From the NCBI GenBank assembly GCA_963819175.1, contig CAWFVJ010000025.1:62001-126000 (forward strand): a DNA stretch of 64,000 nt, given 5' to 3'. The position numbers and the translations under genes were made by a program. Every line of letters starts with the position of its first letter. Within the stretch, counting starts at the first letter, position 1. This DNA is from CAWBRT01 sp963819175. Its GTDB lineage: Bacteria > Acidobacteriota > Terriglobia > Terriglobales > Acidobacteriaceae. This document shows positions 9,125 to 19,251 of the stretch, in pieces. A model generated the notes under the pieces. It was not told the DNA's origin. It did not search any database and saw nothing but the letters and a program-made list of their open reading frames with translations.

Positions 9125-9332
9125 GCCGCCACGGCCGAATAACAGTCCTCTCGCGGACGAATCGGCTTTGCTTTTTGCAGGGCACTAAGTCTGACTTCAA
9201 CACCATTGTGCCGGGGACACAGTGATAGCAATCACCTCAGAAAGTGACCCTCAACCCTGGATTCGTGGCCAATCGTATAACGACCAGAAACAGCCGCCGG
9301 CGAACCAGATACCGTTGCCGCCCGCGGGTGAA
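9125..9332. other. Intergenic region, no gene seen
   Basis: About 208 bases between the MFS gene's stop and the kinase gene. No convincing promoter, repeat or small gene was recognised, though the kinase promoter may lie here. Confidence 0.4.
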
Positions 9333-10940
9333 TCAATGGCCGCCTGCTCCTCCGCCTCCCCGCAAATGCCGGGGCTTGCGCATGATCAGGATGAAGGGGA
9401 TCATAACGAAAAACAGGATGCCCAGAAGCCGGAACGCCTTGACGAACGCGAGCATCGCCGCATGCTCTTGCACCATCCCGAACAGCGCCCCATAGGCCTG
9501 CCTCGTAGCCGTCACATAATCGGACCCTTTGGCCATGAACATCTCCCTGGCCGAATTGATCATGTTTTGCGTGCTGAGGTTCCAGAGGTTGACGTGCGCG
9601 CCGAGAACATTCGTGTTGTGCTGCTCCGCGCGGGCAACCATGGTAGTGACCGAAGCGATCCCGATGCTGCCTCCGACGTTGCGCATCAGATTGAAAATGC
9701 TGGTCGCGTTCCCCATTTCCTCCTTGGGGATGGGATCGTTGGTGATGGTCGTCAGTGGAACGAACAGCAGGCCCATGGCGGCTCCCTGGAGAATCTGCGG
9801 CCAGAAAATGTCCCAGTAACCCGCGTCCAGGCTCAGGTTGCCGAGCAGAAACAGTCCGCGTTCCCGCCGCCAGGAAGCCGACCAAGAGCAGCTTGCGCGG
9901 CTCGACCTTGCTCATCAGGATGCCGACAATCGGCATAAACAGGAATGAACCCAAGCCGCGAGGCAGCACGGCCATCCCCGCCTGTAGCGCCGGATAGCCC
10001 ATCAGCGTCTGCAACCAGATGGGTATCAACACGGTGCTGCCGTAGAGCACAAAGCCCAGAACCGTCATCATGAATATGCCGGTGGCATAGGTCCGGTTGC
10101 GAAACACCTTGAGATTGACTACCGGGTCCCGGGTCATGTTTTCGCGAATGATGAATCCCGACAGGCCCAGAATCGCCATCGACCGCCAGCACGACAATGA
10201 ACTTTGAGCTGAACCAGTCTTCCTGCTGGCCTTTGTCGAGCATGATCTGGAGCCCCGACATGCCCACAATCAGCAGGCCGAATCCCCAGTAGTCGATCCG
10301 GTTGGAGGTGCGCCGGATGTAGGGCGGATCGAAGACGAAGAGCTTCGCCATGATCGTGGCCGCGATGCCGATCGGCAGGTTGAGGTAGAAGATCCAGCGC
10401 CAGGAATAGGTGTCGGTAATCCATCCGCCGAGCACCGGCCCGAGCATCGGCGCCACCACAATACCAAACCCCCAGAAGGCCATGGCCTTGCCGCGATCCT
10501 GCGGCGGGAAGGCCTCGAGCATGATGGCTTGCGATAGCGGTTGCAGACCGCCGCCGGTTGCGCCCTGGATGATGCGGAACGCGATCAGCGTGGCCAGGTT
10601 AGGCGCCAGACCGCAGGCCAGCGAAGACACCGTAAACCCGAAGACCGAGGCCAGCAGGATGCGCTTGCGCCCAAAGTGATTGGAAAGCCATCCGGCAGAT
10701 CGGCAGAACAATCGCGTTCGAGACCAGGTACGAGGTCAGCACCCAGGTCGTTTCGTCAACCGTGGCCGACAGATTGCCCGCGATATGCGGCAACGCCACG
10801 TTCACCACCGTGGTATCGAGCACCTCCATGAAGGTGCCCAACATCACCGCAATCGCGATAATCCAGGGATTGATCTCGGGATGCGCCCCGGGCACACCGT
10901 TGCCGTTCGGCGCGGATTCCGTGTTCGATCTCGCAGTCAT
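9333..10940 (-). CDS. EmrB-type DHA2 MFS drug exporter
   Basis: An inner-membrane proton-driven exporter of about 530 residues with the 14-helix DHA2 pattern. The N-terminus has IAVMLGTFMEVLDTTVVNVALPHIAG, the family's motif D region shortened here to its core LDTTVVNVALPHI. WLSNHFGRKRILL is the motif A loop and GPVLGGWITD the motif C-like region. Three frame slips (near 9855, 10185 and 10690) each fit one extra base. It lies 12 bases downstream of the EmrA-like gene, which follows the TolC-like gene, so the three genes form a tripartite efflux operon. The substrate cannot be read from sequence. The C-terminus is glycine-rich and short. Confidence 0.88.
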
Positions 10941-10952
10941 GCCACGCCCGGT

Positions 10953-12174
10953 CTACTTCGTGATCACCGTCGGTACAACCGACATCCCCGGCCGCAGCAG
11001 ATGATGAGGATCTTGCCCAGCATCGAAAACGATCTTGACCGGAATGCGCTGCACCACCTTCACGTAGTTGCCCGTAGCGTTCTCCGGGGGAAGCAAGCTG
11101 AACCGTGCTCCCGTAGCGCCGCCGATGCTGTCGACGTGCCCTTTCAGATCACGATCGTATGCATCGACGTAAACCGTAACTTCCTGCCCGGGGTGCATGT
11201 TCTTGAGCTGCGTCTCCTTAAAGTTGGCAGTGACGTAGATATCACTGAACCAGCACCAGCGCCGCTAATGGCTGGCCGGCTTGCACCACCTGCCCAACCT
11301 CCGCGCTGCGTTTGCTGACGATGCCCGCTCCCGGAGCGCGCACGGTGGTGTATTGCAAATTGAGCCGCGCCTGCGCCAGCGAGGCTTCGGCGCGCTGCAC
11401 CAACGCCTCCGCCGATCCCGCGCGTGCGCGGATCACCGCAACCTGCTGCGGCGCCGTCTCGGCCGTGCGGACCATGGCCTCGGCCTGAGCTACCTGGGCT
11501 TGTGCGGCGGCAACCGAGGCATGCGCGGCATCGACCGTGGCTTTCATCCGACTGGTCGGAGGCAACTGCCGAATCGTATTGCTGGCGCGATATCTCGTCG
11601 CGCTGCACCAGGTCGCTCATGCGCTCAAGGTCTTTCGACACTTTCACGTAGTTGGCTTCCGCCTCCCGCACCCGGGCCAAGGCGGCCTCCACCTGCTTCT
11701 GGGCCGCGTTGCGGGCGGCAAGCGCGTTCAGCAATTGGTTGGAAGTGCTGGTATGAGTGATGGGAACGTTGGTCCCGGCCGCGACCGCCGTAGCCTTGGC
11801 ATCGGCAAGATCGGCCTCGGCGTGCTGGATGGCGACTTCATAGTCCTTGGGGTCGAGTTGGACCAGCACCGCGCCTTCATCGACAAACTGATTGTCGCGA
11901 TAGTTGACCGAAATGACGGTGCCGCTTACGCGGGCGCTGATCGGAGTGATATGGCCATCGATCTGGGCGTCGTCCGTCGACTCACGAACCGCGTAGTACC
12001 GCCAAACCACGATCAGAGCCACCAACAGCACGATGCCGCCGATGATGAGTCGCCCATTTCACAGCGGAGTGCTCGCGCAGATAAGAGCGCGACCTGCCGC
12101 CTGGCAGCTTTTCCTGCCACTGCTCCTCCGGACCCGGCTGATTCTGCTCCTGTCTCTGCCACGTTCTCTGCCAC
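10953..12174 (-). CDS. EmrA/HlyD-type membrane fusion protein
   Basis: A periplasmic adaptor of about 400 residues. It has an N-terminal membrane helix (IIGGIVLLVALIVVWRYY), the diagnostic STDDAQIDGHITPISARVSG segment, a biotinyl-lipoyl-like half (LDPKDYEVAIQ), a long coiled coil, and a C-terminal barrel with FSDIYVTANFKETQL and MHPGQEVTVYVDAY. I chose the GTG at 12174 because GGAGGA precedes it and it overlaps the TolC gene's end. Frame slips occur near the N-terminus (about 12060-12110), near 11555 and near 11245; the last two each fit one extra base. It should link the MFS pump to the outer-membrane TolC-like channel. Confidence 0.86.
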
Positions 12175-12175
12175 C

Positions 12176-13662
12176 CTACTTTCCTCCAAGGAACTTCTTC
12201 GTCGCTTCTTCGGCGATGCCAAGCGCGCGCGCCAGCGAGAGCTTGGCGAAATTGTGCGCAAACAATCCTGCTATGTAATTCTCCTCGGCTGTCGCCTGAG
12301 CCTGCTGCGCCTGGATCACTTCCACGTTGTTGGTCACCCCGTAGGTGAAGCGGTCCCGCGACTGCTCAACCTGCTGGCGCGCCAGCGCCAGCGCGCTCGT
12401 CGCAACCTCTAATTGCTTGCTGGCGGCATTCACATCGAGAAATGCCGTGCGCACTTCGTATTCGATGCGAGAGCGGAGATCTTCCAACTGCGAACGGGCC
12501 TGTTGCAGCCGCGCGTCGGCCTGCAACACGTCTCCCCGTGACTTTGCCGCCCTGGAAAATGGGAATCTCCAGAGACCCCGCTGCCACAAACGTGCCGTGC
12601 GAACTGCCCGGAGTTTGGCCGACAACCGCGTAATTTCCGTTGATGCCTACCGAGGGCAGTCTCTCGCCCTGCGAGGCCCGCTTCAGCAGCTCCGCCGAGC
12701 GCACCTGCGATTCAGCGCGCTTGTAATCCGGACGGTTGTCATAAGCCCTTTGCAGCGCCTGCTCCAGGGTGAGTCTCCACCGGAGCGGGAGCGGGAATCT
12801 TGTCCGTCAGCACGAACTTCTGTCCCAGGCGGAAGTCCGATCACGCGCGCCAGGGTGAGCAACTGCTTTTCATAATCGTTCTGCGCCACCACCAACCGCT
12901 GCTGCTCCGCTTCCAACTCCACTTGCGCCCGCAGCACGTCGATTCCAGGAGCCATCCCCACTCGCCGCAAATCCTGAGCCTGGTCAAAGAGAGCCTGCGC
13001 GGTTTGCACCTGTGCCTGCACACTTTCCACGCGCGCGGCATTGGTCTGCGCCTGCAGATAGGCTGGCGCCAACCACCAGCACCACCAAGTCGCGAGTGCT
13101 GCGGTAGGAGAGTCCGGCGGCCTTGATATTCTCGCGCGATGCCTTCCAGGTGTTGAAATCCTTCAGGTTCAAGCTCTCGTTCAGCGTCGGGCCAACCTGG
13201 AACACGCTGAAGGGACCCAGGATTGCAACCCCCTGAGGAAGGAAGATTTCTGGGGAAGCCCTCGGCCAGCAAGGCTTACCTGCGCCTCCGGCTTCCTGCA
13301 ACGCCAGGGCGACGTTGGGCAACAAGTGGCTAAGCGAAGTCCACCTGCGCGCCCTCGGCAAGCCGGGTGTTCTGGTCGGCAAGCAGCAGGCCGAGGTTGC
13401 GCTTCAGTCCGCGGTCGATGGCATCCAGCAGGGTAAGTTGGATCGGGTTGGGATCGAGTTTGCCCTCTGGCACGGACCCGAGCAGCGGGTCGGAAGGATT
13501 CAACGTTTGCAAGGGACTGCTAACCGTCACCGAAGCCGTTCCAGCCGGTGACGGCAGCCCCTGTTGAGCGCTGCCGGTGCCTGCCAGCAAGCAGACGGCC
13601 AGCATGGAAACGATAAAGGACACAAAATAGCGCCGGCAAAAACCACCAGTCTTGCACACCAT
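12176..13662 (-). CDS. TolC-family outer membrane efflux protein
   Basis: About 480 residues beginning with a signal peptide (VSFIVSMLAVCLLAGTGSAQQ). Two outer-membrane efflux repeats follow: LTLLDAIDRGLKRNLGLLLA opens the first and TLEQALQRAYDNRPDYKRAE the second. EYEVRTAFLDVNAA is a typical helix of the family. At least four frame slips (around 13080-13270, 12775, 12830 and 12545) were bridged; those I resolved are single extra bases. The gene comes first in the operon, ahead of EmrA- and EmrB-like genes. A TolC encoded with its pump suggests a dedicated system instead of a shared channel. Confidence 0.84.
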
Positions 13663-13866
13663 CGCACTCCAATGAGTTCGCTGGAAAGGGTTCGGTGCCA
13701 GGACAGTCACCGGTTTGTTGCCAATGCCGGGCACGCCCACCACCGGACTCCAGTTCTGAGCCGCCGCATTGGCGGCCAAATCGTTGAACCTCACGCCGCG
13801 GCTTCGGTGCTTCGCCGTTGCGGCAAACCGCCAGCCGGCGCATGATGTCCACGGAGCAAAACTTAT

Positions 13867-13886
13867 TGTACATGCACTTACGTACA
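13867..13886. promoter_or_regulatory. Candidate operator of the efflux operon
   Basis: TGTACATGCACTTACGTACA is a 20-base imperfect inverted repeat with perfect TGTAC/GTACA ends, about 200 bases upstream of the TolC-like gene. TetR-type regulators often bind such sites near EmrAB-type operons, but no regulator gene lies in this window. The remaining sequence from 13663 to 14117 holds no gene I can support. Confidence 0.35.
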
Positions 13887-14117
13887 GAAGCCGTGGACAT
13901 GATTCGCGCAAGCTATGCCCCGCGCGGACTGCCGGCTCTGGAGAGTTAACCGGCAAAAAAGAAAATCCGGCGGCGCGAATCTTGGGCTGTACGGCCCAGC
14001 GCAGGTGATGCGACAATGCCAACTCGGGCGATGGTCAGGCAGTGCCTTGACGAAAGGCTTGTGCCCGGACCAAGTTAGCGGAAAACAAAAAGAGGGAATT
14101 AAGGCAGAGGGAGAAAA

Positions 14118-14531
14118 ATGATAGAGGTTAATGTAGAACATCTCGGCGCAGTCAAATTCGAAGTCAAAGCCCGCAAGCACACGATTCTCTGCGATCAGCC
14201 GCCCGAAATCGGCGGCCTAGACGAGGCGATGACCCCACCGGAGCTGCTGTTGGCTTCGCTGGGCACCTGCGCCGGCTACTACGCTGCGCAATACCTGAAG
14301 AAATTCAACCTGCCGGCCGAAGCAATTCGTGTGCGGGTGACGGCCGATAAGGAAAAGGCCCCGGCGCGGGTTGACAATTTCCGCATAGAGGTCGAACTGG
14401 CGGCCGAGCTTAGCGCCGAGCATCGGGCCGGGGTCGAGCGGGCCGTCCACCACTGCCTGATTCATAACACGTTGCTGAATCCGCCAAAGATCGCGCTCGA
14501 AATCAAAACCATGGCCGTCGCTGCCGGCTAG
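14118..14531 (+). CDS. OsmC family protein
   Basis: A 137-residue OsmC/YhfA-type protein. The family's two key cysteines are present: one in LASLGTCAGYYAAQYL at the start of the central helix and one in HHCLIHNTLLNPP. TPPELLLASLGTC is a hallmark of the group. Classical OsmC/Ohr enzymes reduce organic hydroperoxides with this cysteine pair; the YhfA-like branch is less characterised. GAGGGAG upstream supports the ATG at 14118. The frame is intact. It is divergent from the efflux operon and ends overlapping the stop of a convergent small gene by four bases. Confidence 0.87.
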   Translation: MIEVNVEHLGAVKFEVKARKHTILCDQPPEIGGLDEAMTPPELLLASLGTCAGYYAAQYLKKFNLPAEAIRVRVTADKEKAPARVDNFRIEVELAAELSAEHRAGVERAVHHCLIHNTLLNPPKIALEIKTMAVAAG

Positions 14532-14785
14532 GGTTTTCTTGGAAGAGTTGAAGGCTTGCGCCATCCCTCAACCGATTCTGGCTTTATCCCGCTAGGCGGA
14601 TGGTCTTTGGCGCTCATGCGAATGAACCAGCCGACTTGTAGGTAGGGAACGAGTTTTACTTCAGCATCGACGTGCTCATGGGGACCGAATTTCGTCTTGC
14701 TAGCCCTGTACCCAGCTTTGTAGCGATGCGGCCTCAGCGTCAGCCCCTTATCTTTGCCGTGTCGTACTGTGTATGTCAGCGTCAT
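14528..14785 (-). CDS. Small hypothetical protein
   Basis: An 85-residue basic protein (MTLTYTVRHGKDKG start) containing GYRASKTKFGPHEHVDAEVKL and no membrane helix. I do not recognise the family. The weak ribosome site (GAGAGACC) and absence of known relatives limit confidence, but the frame is open and composition is protein-like. It overlaps the OsmC gene's end by four bases on the opposite strand. A hairpin-family copy lies just upstream. Confidence 0.45.
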   Translation of the reverse strand: MTLTYTVRHGKDKGLTLRPHRYKAGYRASKTKFGPHEHVDAEVKLVPYLQVGWFIRMSAKDHPPSGIKPESVEGWRKPSTLPRKP

Positions 14786-14807
14786 GGCGGTCTCTCTATG
14801 CGCGCGG

Positions 14808-14843
14808 GTGCCCCACGTTCGCCCGCTTTTGGCTAACGTGGGG
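14808..14843. repeat. Variable-stem hairpin (CGTT/AACG version)
   Basis: GGTG then CCCCACGTT (14811-14819) pairs with AACGTGGGG (14835-14843) around a 15-base loop CGCCCGCTTTTGGCT, followed by TGGTT. The loop matches copies at 51078, 51243 and 52898 closely while the stem differs. Confidence 0.75.
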
Positions 14844-14865
14844 TGGTTCCGTCGCGTAATGCGGA

Positions 14866-15837
14866 TTACGTCAGCAACAACAGTTTGCCGGTCGTCTTTC
14901 GAGACTCCAGATCGCGATGCGCCTGTACTGCCTCCGCTAGCGGGTAGCGGTGCTCGATCCGCAGCTTCAGCTTTCCGGCGGCGATCATGCCGAAGACTGC
15001 ACTGGATCTTTCTTCCAGCTCAGTGCGAAGCGGCGGCATAGTGTTGCAGGCTGGGCCTCGAAAGGTATATCGAGCCCTTTTCCATCAGCACCATAGGGTC
15101 GATGGGCGGCACCTGGCCGCTGGCCGCTCCGTAGTTGACCATGTGGCCGCGGGGCCGCAGCAGGTTCAGTCCTTTTGAAAACGTTGCCGCGCCGACGGCG
15201 TCGTAGATCACATGCACGCCCTTGTTGTCGGTCAGGCGGCGCGTCTCGGCCTCAAAATCCACCTGCGAGTAAAGAATCACTTCATCGGCGCCTGCTTCGC
15301 GCGCCAGAGCCGCCTTCTGCGGGGTGGAGACCGTGCCGATCACGCGTGCGCCCAGGTTATGACACATCTGCACCAGCAACAGGCCGACTCCACCGGCGGC
15401 AGCGTGTACCAGCACCGTATCGCCGCGCTTTACCGGATAAGTGCTATAGCACAGGTATTGTGCGGTCATGCCCTGCAGCATCGCGGCCGCGGCTTGCTCG
15501 TCGCTAATGCCCTTGGGAATGCTGCACCAGCTTATCTGCCGGCACCGCCGCATATTCGGCGTAGCTGCCGTGCACACCACGATAGGCAACGTGATCGCCG
15601 GGCTTTGAGATTCGCGACCTCGGCGCCGACCTCGGTCACCACGCCTGCCGCTTCCTGGCCAATCACCATCGGCAGTTGGGATTTATATCTGCCCTCGCGC
15701 ACGTAAATATCGACAAAGTTCACGCCCGAAGCGGTGATCTTCACCAGCGCTTCGTTGGCTTTGGGCTTGGGCACCGGAATATCGACCAAGGTCATCACTT
15801 CCGGGCCGCCACTTTCTTTGATCTGTATCGCTTTCAT
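14866..15837 (-). CDS. Quinone oxidoreductase (zinc-free MDR family)
   Basis: About 324 residues of the NADPH:quinone oxidoreductase branch of the medium-chain dehydrogenase/reductase superfamily. MKAIQIKESGGPEVM is the typical opening, GVNFVDIYVREGRY the substrate-domain motif, and VLVHAAAGGVGLLLVQ the nucleotide-binding motif. No zinc-ligand cluster is visible. The ATG at 15837 was preferred to an upstream in-frame codon because the family starts here. Frame slips near 15045 and 15560-15600 interrupt it. Repaired, the C-terminus reads LESRKTTGKLLLLT before TAA at 14866. The likely reaction is reduction of quinones or enals with NADPH. Confidence 0.88.
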
Positions 15838-16022
15838 AGGCCAACCTTTCCGAACGAGAGGATTATATTGCAAAGGCGAACCAACCATCGCGTCCCGGTC
15901 GCCTCCATGATCGCGGTTGTCGGCCCGGACGAAACCGGATTATCCTTCACACGAACTGGTGCACCTGCCGGCCTGGCGATCGCTTCCGGCGGCAGGCTAT
16001 TTATTTCCAAGGGAGGAATAGC
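15838..16022. other. Divergent intergenic region, no element recognised
   Basis: This 185-base gap separates divergent quinone oxidoreductase and MaoC-like genes and must hold both promoters. I could not identify convincing -35/-10 pairs. Confidence 0.35.
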
Positions 16023-16550
16023 GTGAAAACTTTGGCGCCGATGTACAAGCAGCTCGGGGAACAACGATATCGCGAAACCTATGGCCTGTATTTCGAGGAC
16101 TTCGAAATCGGCGACGTTTTTGAACACCGTCCGGGAAGAACCATTACCGAGACCGACAATATCTGGGGCTCTCTGCTGACCATGAACTCGCAGCAGCTCC
16201 ACTTCGACTCCGTGTATGCCTCCAAGACCGAGTGGAAACGATGCCTCGTCGACAGCACCATCACCTTCTCCATCATGACCGGCATGAGTGTCCACAGCGT
16301 CAGCGCCAAGGTGGTCGCTAATCTCGGCTGGGACAAAGTGCGCGCCACCTTCCCGGTCTTTGCCGGCGACACCCTCTATGCCGAATCGAAGGTTCTGGCG
16401 AAGCGCGAATCCGAGAGCCGGCCCACCCAGGGCATCCTCACGGTCGAAACACGCGGCTTCAACCAGGACGGCAAACAGGTGATGGTATTCGAACGCACCA
16501 TGCTGGTTTATAAGCGCGGACATTCCCCCGAAGCGGCAGCCAACTACTGA
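16023..16550 (+). CDS. MaoC-like dehydratase
   Basis: A 175-residue hot-dog fold protein of the MaoC/R-hydratase type, with YFEDFEIGDVFEHRPGRTIT at the start and the hydratase-like NSQQLHFDSVYA, in which Asp and His sit in the usual active-site positions. The start is GTG at 16023 after AAGGGAGGAATA. Related proteins act on enoyl-CoA or mesaconyl-CoA compounds; the substrate here is not defined. It stands alone between the divergent quinone oxidoreductase and a convergent transporter, followed by two hairpins. The frame is intact. Confidence 0.82.
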   Translation: MKTLAPMYKQLGEQRYRETYGLYFEDFEIGDVFEHRPGRTITETDNIWGSLLTMNSQQLHFDSVYASKTEWKRCLVDSTITFSIMTGMSVHSVSAKVVANLGWDKVRATFPVFAGDTLYAESKVLAKRESESRPTQGILTVETRGFNQDGKQVMVFERTMLVYKRGHSPEAAANY

Positions 16551-16582
16551 GCGGCCTCGCGCAAAACCACTCAGAAAAGAAA

Positions 16583-16613
16583 TCCTCAGGCGGGATTCAA
16601 CCCTGCCTGAGGA
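16583..16613. terminator. Hairpin after the MaoC-like gene
   Basis: TCCTCAGGC (16583-16591) pairs with GCCTGAGGA (16605-16613), extended by GGG/CCC with a one-base bulge. It lies 32 bases past the stop between convergent genes, so it could end transcription in either direction, though no T-run follows. Confidence 0.5.
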
Positions 16614-16643
16614 CAGATACCGCGGATTCACTCGCGCCAGGTG

Positions 16644-16675
16644 CCCCATCCTTATCGCGAAGCGATAGGGTGGGG
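16644..16675. repeat. Variable-stem hairpin between convergent genes
   Basis: GGTG then CCCCATCCTTATCGC pairs with GCGATAGGGTGGGG around GAA, with one T.G wobble and one bulge, followed by CTTTC. It sits 17 bases from the transporter's stop, where it could act as a terminator. Confidence 0.65.
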
Positions 16676-16691
16676 CTTTCTTGCGCAACTC

Positions 16692-18158
16692 TTACCGCAG
16701 GAATTTCAGCGCCAGCGGCAGTTCAAACAGCAGCAATGAGCCCAGGAAGAACATGCCGAAGATAAAGCCCAGCCTCCAGAAGTCCTTGGTCGTGATATAC
16801 CCGGCCCCGTAGTAGATCGGCCCTGGTCCCGTCGCATAAGGCGTGATGACGCCCATCAATCCCAGCGTATAGCCAATCACCATAGTCTCCGGCCTCATAG
16901 GAAGCCCCGGCAGAGTCATCATCGCCGCCAGGAACACCGGCAGCAGGGCTGTCGTGTGGGCACTGAGGCTGGCGAAGAAGTAATGCACCAGGAAGAAGAT
17001 CGCCACCAGCGCGATCATCATCGGCACCATTGAAACCTTCGACAGAACCGACGCGCTCGTCTTGGCAAACCAGGAGAGGAAGCCCACCTTCGCCAAACCG
17101 TCGGCCATGGTGACCAGCGTAGCCAGCCACACCAGGTTCGACCAACCCTGCTTGTTGCCCGCAATGTCGTTCCAGGTGACGACGCGGGTCAACATCATCA
17201 ACGCGCAAATCACCAGCGCCGTCATTTCCGGAAGAATCCATTTGGTGGCGCCGATCCAGCAGCTCAGGGCGATCAATGCCAGGATCGCCATCGTCAGTTC
17301 TCGCCGCGTAATCTTGCCCAACTCGGCCAACTGCGCTCCCGCCCACTTCGGGACCTCTTCGCTGATCTTCAACTCAGGCGGATACAGAATGTAGCTAAGC
17401 AAGGGCACTGCCAGGAAAAGGAAAATTCCGACCGGCAGGAAGCCGTAAAACCATGCGGTCCAACTGATGTCTATCTTCGCGATCTTTCGGGCAAGCTCAA
17501 CCGCCAGAACGTTGGGCGCCAGAGCGGTCAGGAACATTGCGCTTGAGACGCATTGCGAGGCAAACGCGACCCACATGATGTAGGAGCCGATTTTGCGCGG
17601 GTTCTCGGTGGGAGAGGAGCCGTAAAGCGGCGGAATGTTGTTGACAATCGGAAAGACGCTGCTGGCGCGGGCCGTATTGGAAGAGGTGAATGGGGCCAGC
17701 ACCAAGTCGGACAAGGCGACAGCGTAGCCAAGCCCCAAAGTCCTTCTGCCAAGCTTATACACCAGAAACAAGGCGATTCTGCGCCCAAGCCCCGTCACTT
17801 CGTATCCGAGCGCAAACAGGCTGGCGGCGTAGATGAGCCACACCGTACTGTTGGAGAAGCCCGAGAGCGCCCATCTCAATCCGTCGCCGGGCGTCTTGCC
17901 GACAAACATCAGGGCGCCGCCAAAAGCGATGCCGACGAATCCCACCACCGGGCCCGGGAAAGGTTCGGTGATTAATGCGGCAATTACCGCGATGAACAAG
18001 GCAAAGTAGTGCCACGCCGCGGGCGTCAGGCCCTCAGGCCGCGGTATGACTAAAACCATGATCCCCAGCGCCACAGGGACAGCCCACTTAATCCATTTCT
18101 TGCTGTCTGAACCCTTGGCCGGAGCCTTCGTTTCGAGCACTGTCTTGGTGGAACCCAT
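16692..18158 (-). CDS. DASS-family anion:sodium symporter
   Basis: A 488-residue membrane protein of the divalent anion:sodium symporter (CitT/SdcS/NaS) family with about 12 hydrophobic segments. Matches include SNTARASSVFPIVNNIP, which covers the first SNT anion-binding signature, and the conserved PEGLTPAAWHYFALF near the N-terminus. The second half has FFASLSAHTTALLPVFLA in the second signature region. The ATG at 18158 has GGAGG nine bases upstream. It probably imports a dicarboxylate, citrate or sulfate; the sequence does not decide. The frame is intact. Confidence 0.87.
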   Translation of the reverse strand: MGSTKTVLETKAPAKGSDSKKWIKWAVPVALGIMVLVIPRPEGLTPAAWHYFALFIAVIAALITEPFPGPVVGFVGIAFGGALMFVGKTPGDGLRWALSGFSNSTVWLIYAASLFALGYEVTGLGRRIALFLVYKLGRRTLGLGYAVALSDLVLAPFTSSNTARASSVFPIVNNIPPLYGSSPTENPRKIGSYIMWVAFASQCVSSAMFLTALAPNVLAVELARKIAKIDISWTAWFYGFLPVGIFLFLAVPLLSYILYPPELKISEEVPKWAGAQLAELGKITRRELTMAILALIALSCWIGATKWILPEMTALVICALMMLTRVVTWNDIAGNKQGWSNLVWLATLVTMADGLAKVGFLSWFAKTSASVLSKVSMVPMMIALVAIFFLVHYFFASLSAHTTALLPVFLAAMMTLPGLPMRPETMVIGYTLGLMGVITPYATGPGPIYYGAGYITTKDFWRLGFIFGMFFLGSLLLFELPLALKFLR

Positions 18159-18428
18159 TCGCACGCCTCCGCGTAAGCTGGTTAAAAGTGCCGATCTAAA
18201 AGCGTTGGGCTGCGGCCTACACCGCTCTACCGGCGCACTCAACCAGAACTAATGATTTCCGAGCAGCTTATCTTGATGGTCCTTGAAAATCTACTGAAAT
18301 ACGCACCCGATTTCCGTGAGCTTCGTCACCCCTGCTTTGTACACCCGTGCTGCGGGTGTTTAATAGATTGGTCCGTCAAGCCGGGAACTCAGTTCGGCGG
18401 TGATAGGGGCCTGATGCCCTCTTTTGGG
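18159..18428. other. Intergenic region with a short hairpin
   Basis: ACACCCG (18341-18347) pairs with CGGGTGT (18353-18359). Nothing else is recognised between the transporter's start and the repeat element. Confidence 0.4.
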
Positions 18429-18638
18429 TGTCATCCTGAGCGAAGCCGGGGTCCCCAGCAGCGGTCGCTGTTGCCGTGGCTGGGGTGGAGGAGCGAAGGA
18501 TCTATGCATTTCCCTGCGTCGAAATACATGGATTCTTCGCCTCCGCCTGAATAGCGATTTGCTTGTCCTACGCGATGCCGGATACGCAGCTTGGCTGCTC
18601 CGGCCACAGACGCCCCGACTTGTGACGCACTACACTAG
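18429..18638. mobile_element. MITE-like palindromic element, left-truncated copy
   Basis: The body begins with GTCATCCTGAGCGAAGC and shares a long near-identical stretch with the copy at 34713-34960 (for example CCTGCGTCGAAATACAT and GAATAGCGATTTGCTTG). The right end TGACGCACTACACTAG (18623-18638) is the terminal repeat, but no matching left end is seen. It precedes the small membrane protein gene by about 50 bases. Confidence 0.6.
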
Positions 18639-18689
18639 ACTAAAGGGCCAGTCGCTGGCGCATTTGACGCACCGAACGAAAGCTTAAAA

Positions 18690-19082
18690 ATGACCTCAAA
18701 CCGCAGCTATTATCAGCGCATCTCCGACCTGATCGATAAGACCCAGGCCGGAATTCCCGGTAATCGTGACGCCCGCGGCAACCGCAAGGGCCTTAACTTC
18801 AAGCGGCTGTTCATGTTTGCGGCCCTTTTCCTCTCTGCTCTGATCGCCGTCGCCTACGTTTGCGACTATGGCGCGCTGCGCTACAAAATCGCCCGGAATC
18901 GAGCCCCATACGGTTCCGTCAATGTCCAGCTCTATTACTCCATGCTGCAAAAGAACGGCAAGACCGAAATCATACCCGGCGAGACGCAAACCCAGACCTG
19001 CGTGCATTCCCTGTTTCCGCACATGGGCTACAGCCCCTGCTGGTACGCCAGCCGCAGGACCGACAAACGCGTCGAGATATGA
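18690..19082 (+). CDS. Small single-pass membrane protein
   Basis: A 130-residue protein with a basic cytoplasmic N-terminus (about 1-38), one membrane helix (LFMFAALFLSALIAVAYVC, about 39-58) and an extracytoplasmic C-terminal domain with three cysteines. I do not recognise a named family. The QTCVHSLFPHMGYSPCWY segment suggests a disulfide. The ribosome site is poor. It is followed by lemA in the same direction about 170 bases later. The frame is intact and the topology is sensible, so it is likely real. Confidence 0.6.
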   Translation: MTSNRSYYQRISDLIDKTQAGIPGNRDARGNRKGLNFKRLFMFAALFLSALIAVAYVCDYGALRYKIARNRAPYGSVNVQLYYSMLQKNGKTEIIPGETQTQTCVHSLFPHMGYSPCWYASRRTDKRVEI

Positions 19083-19251
19083 TCCGGCGGCCTTCTGGCT
19101 CGACCAGGCGGTGCAAGCCAGTGGTGATCGCAGCCTCCTGCGTGTAACATTGCCGTGATGTCGTTGTGTTAGCTTGCGCAACAATCGGCTGCGCATTGCA
19201 GACTGCCCGCGGCTCGTCGACTTGCGTAGCTCAAATGCTCATGGAGGTTGA

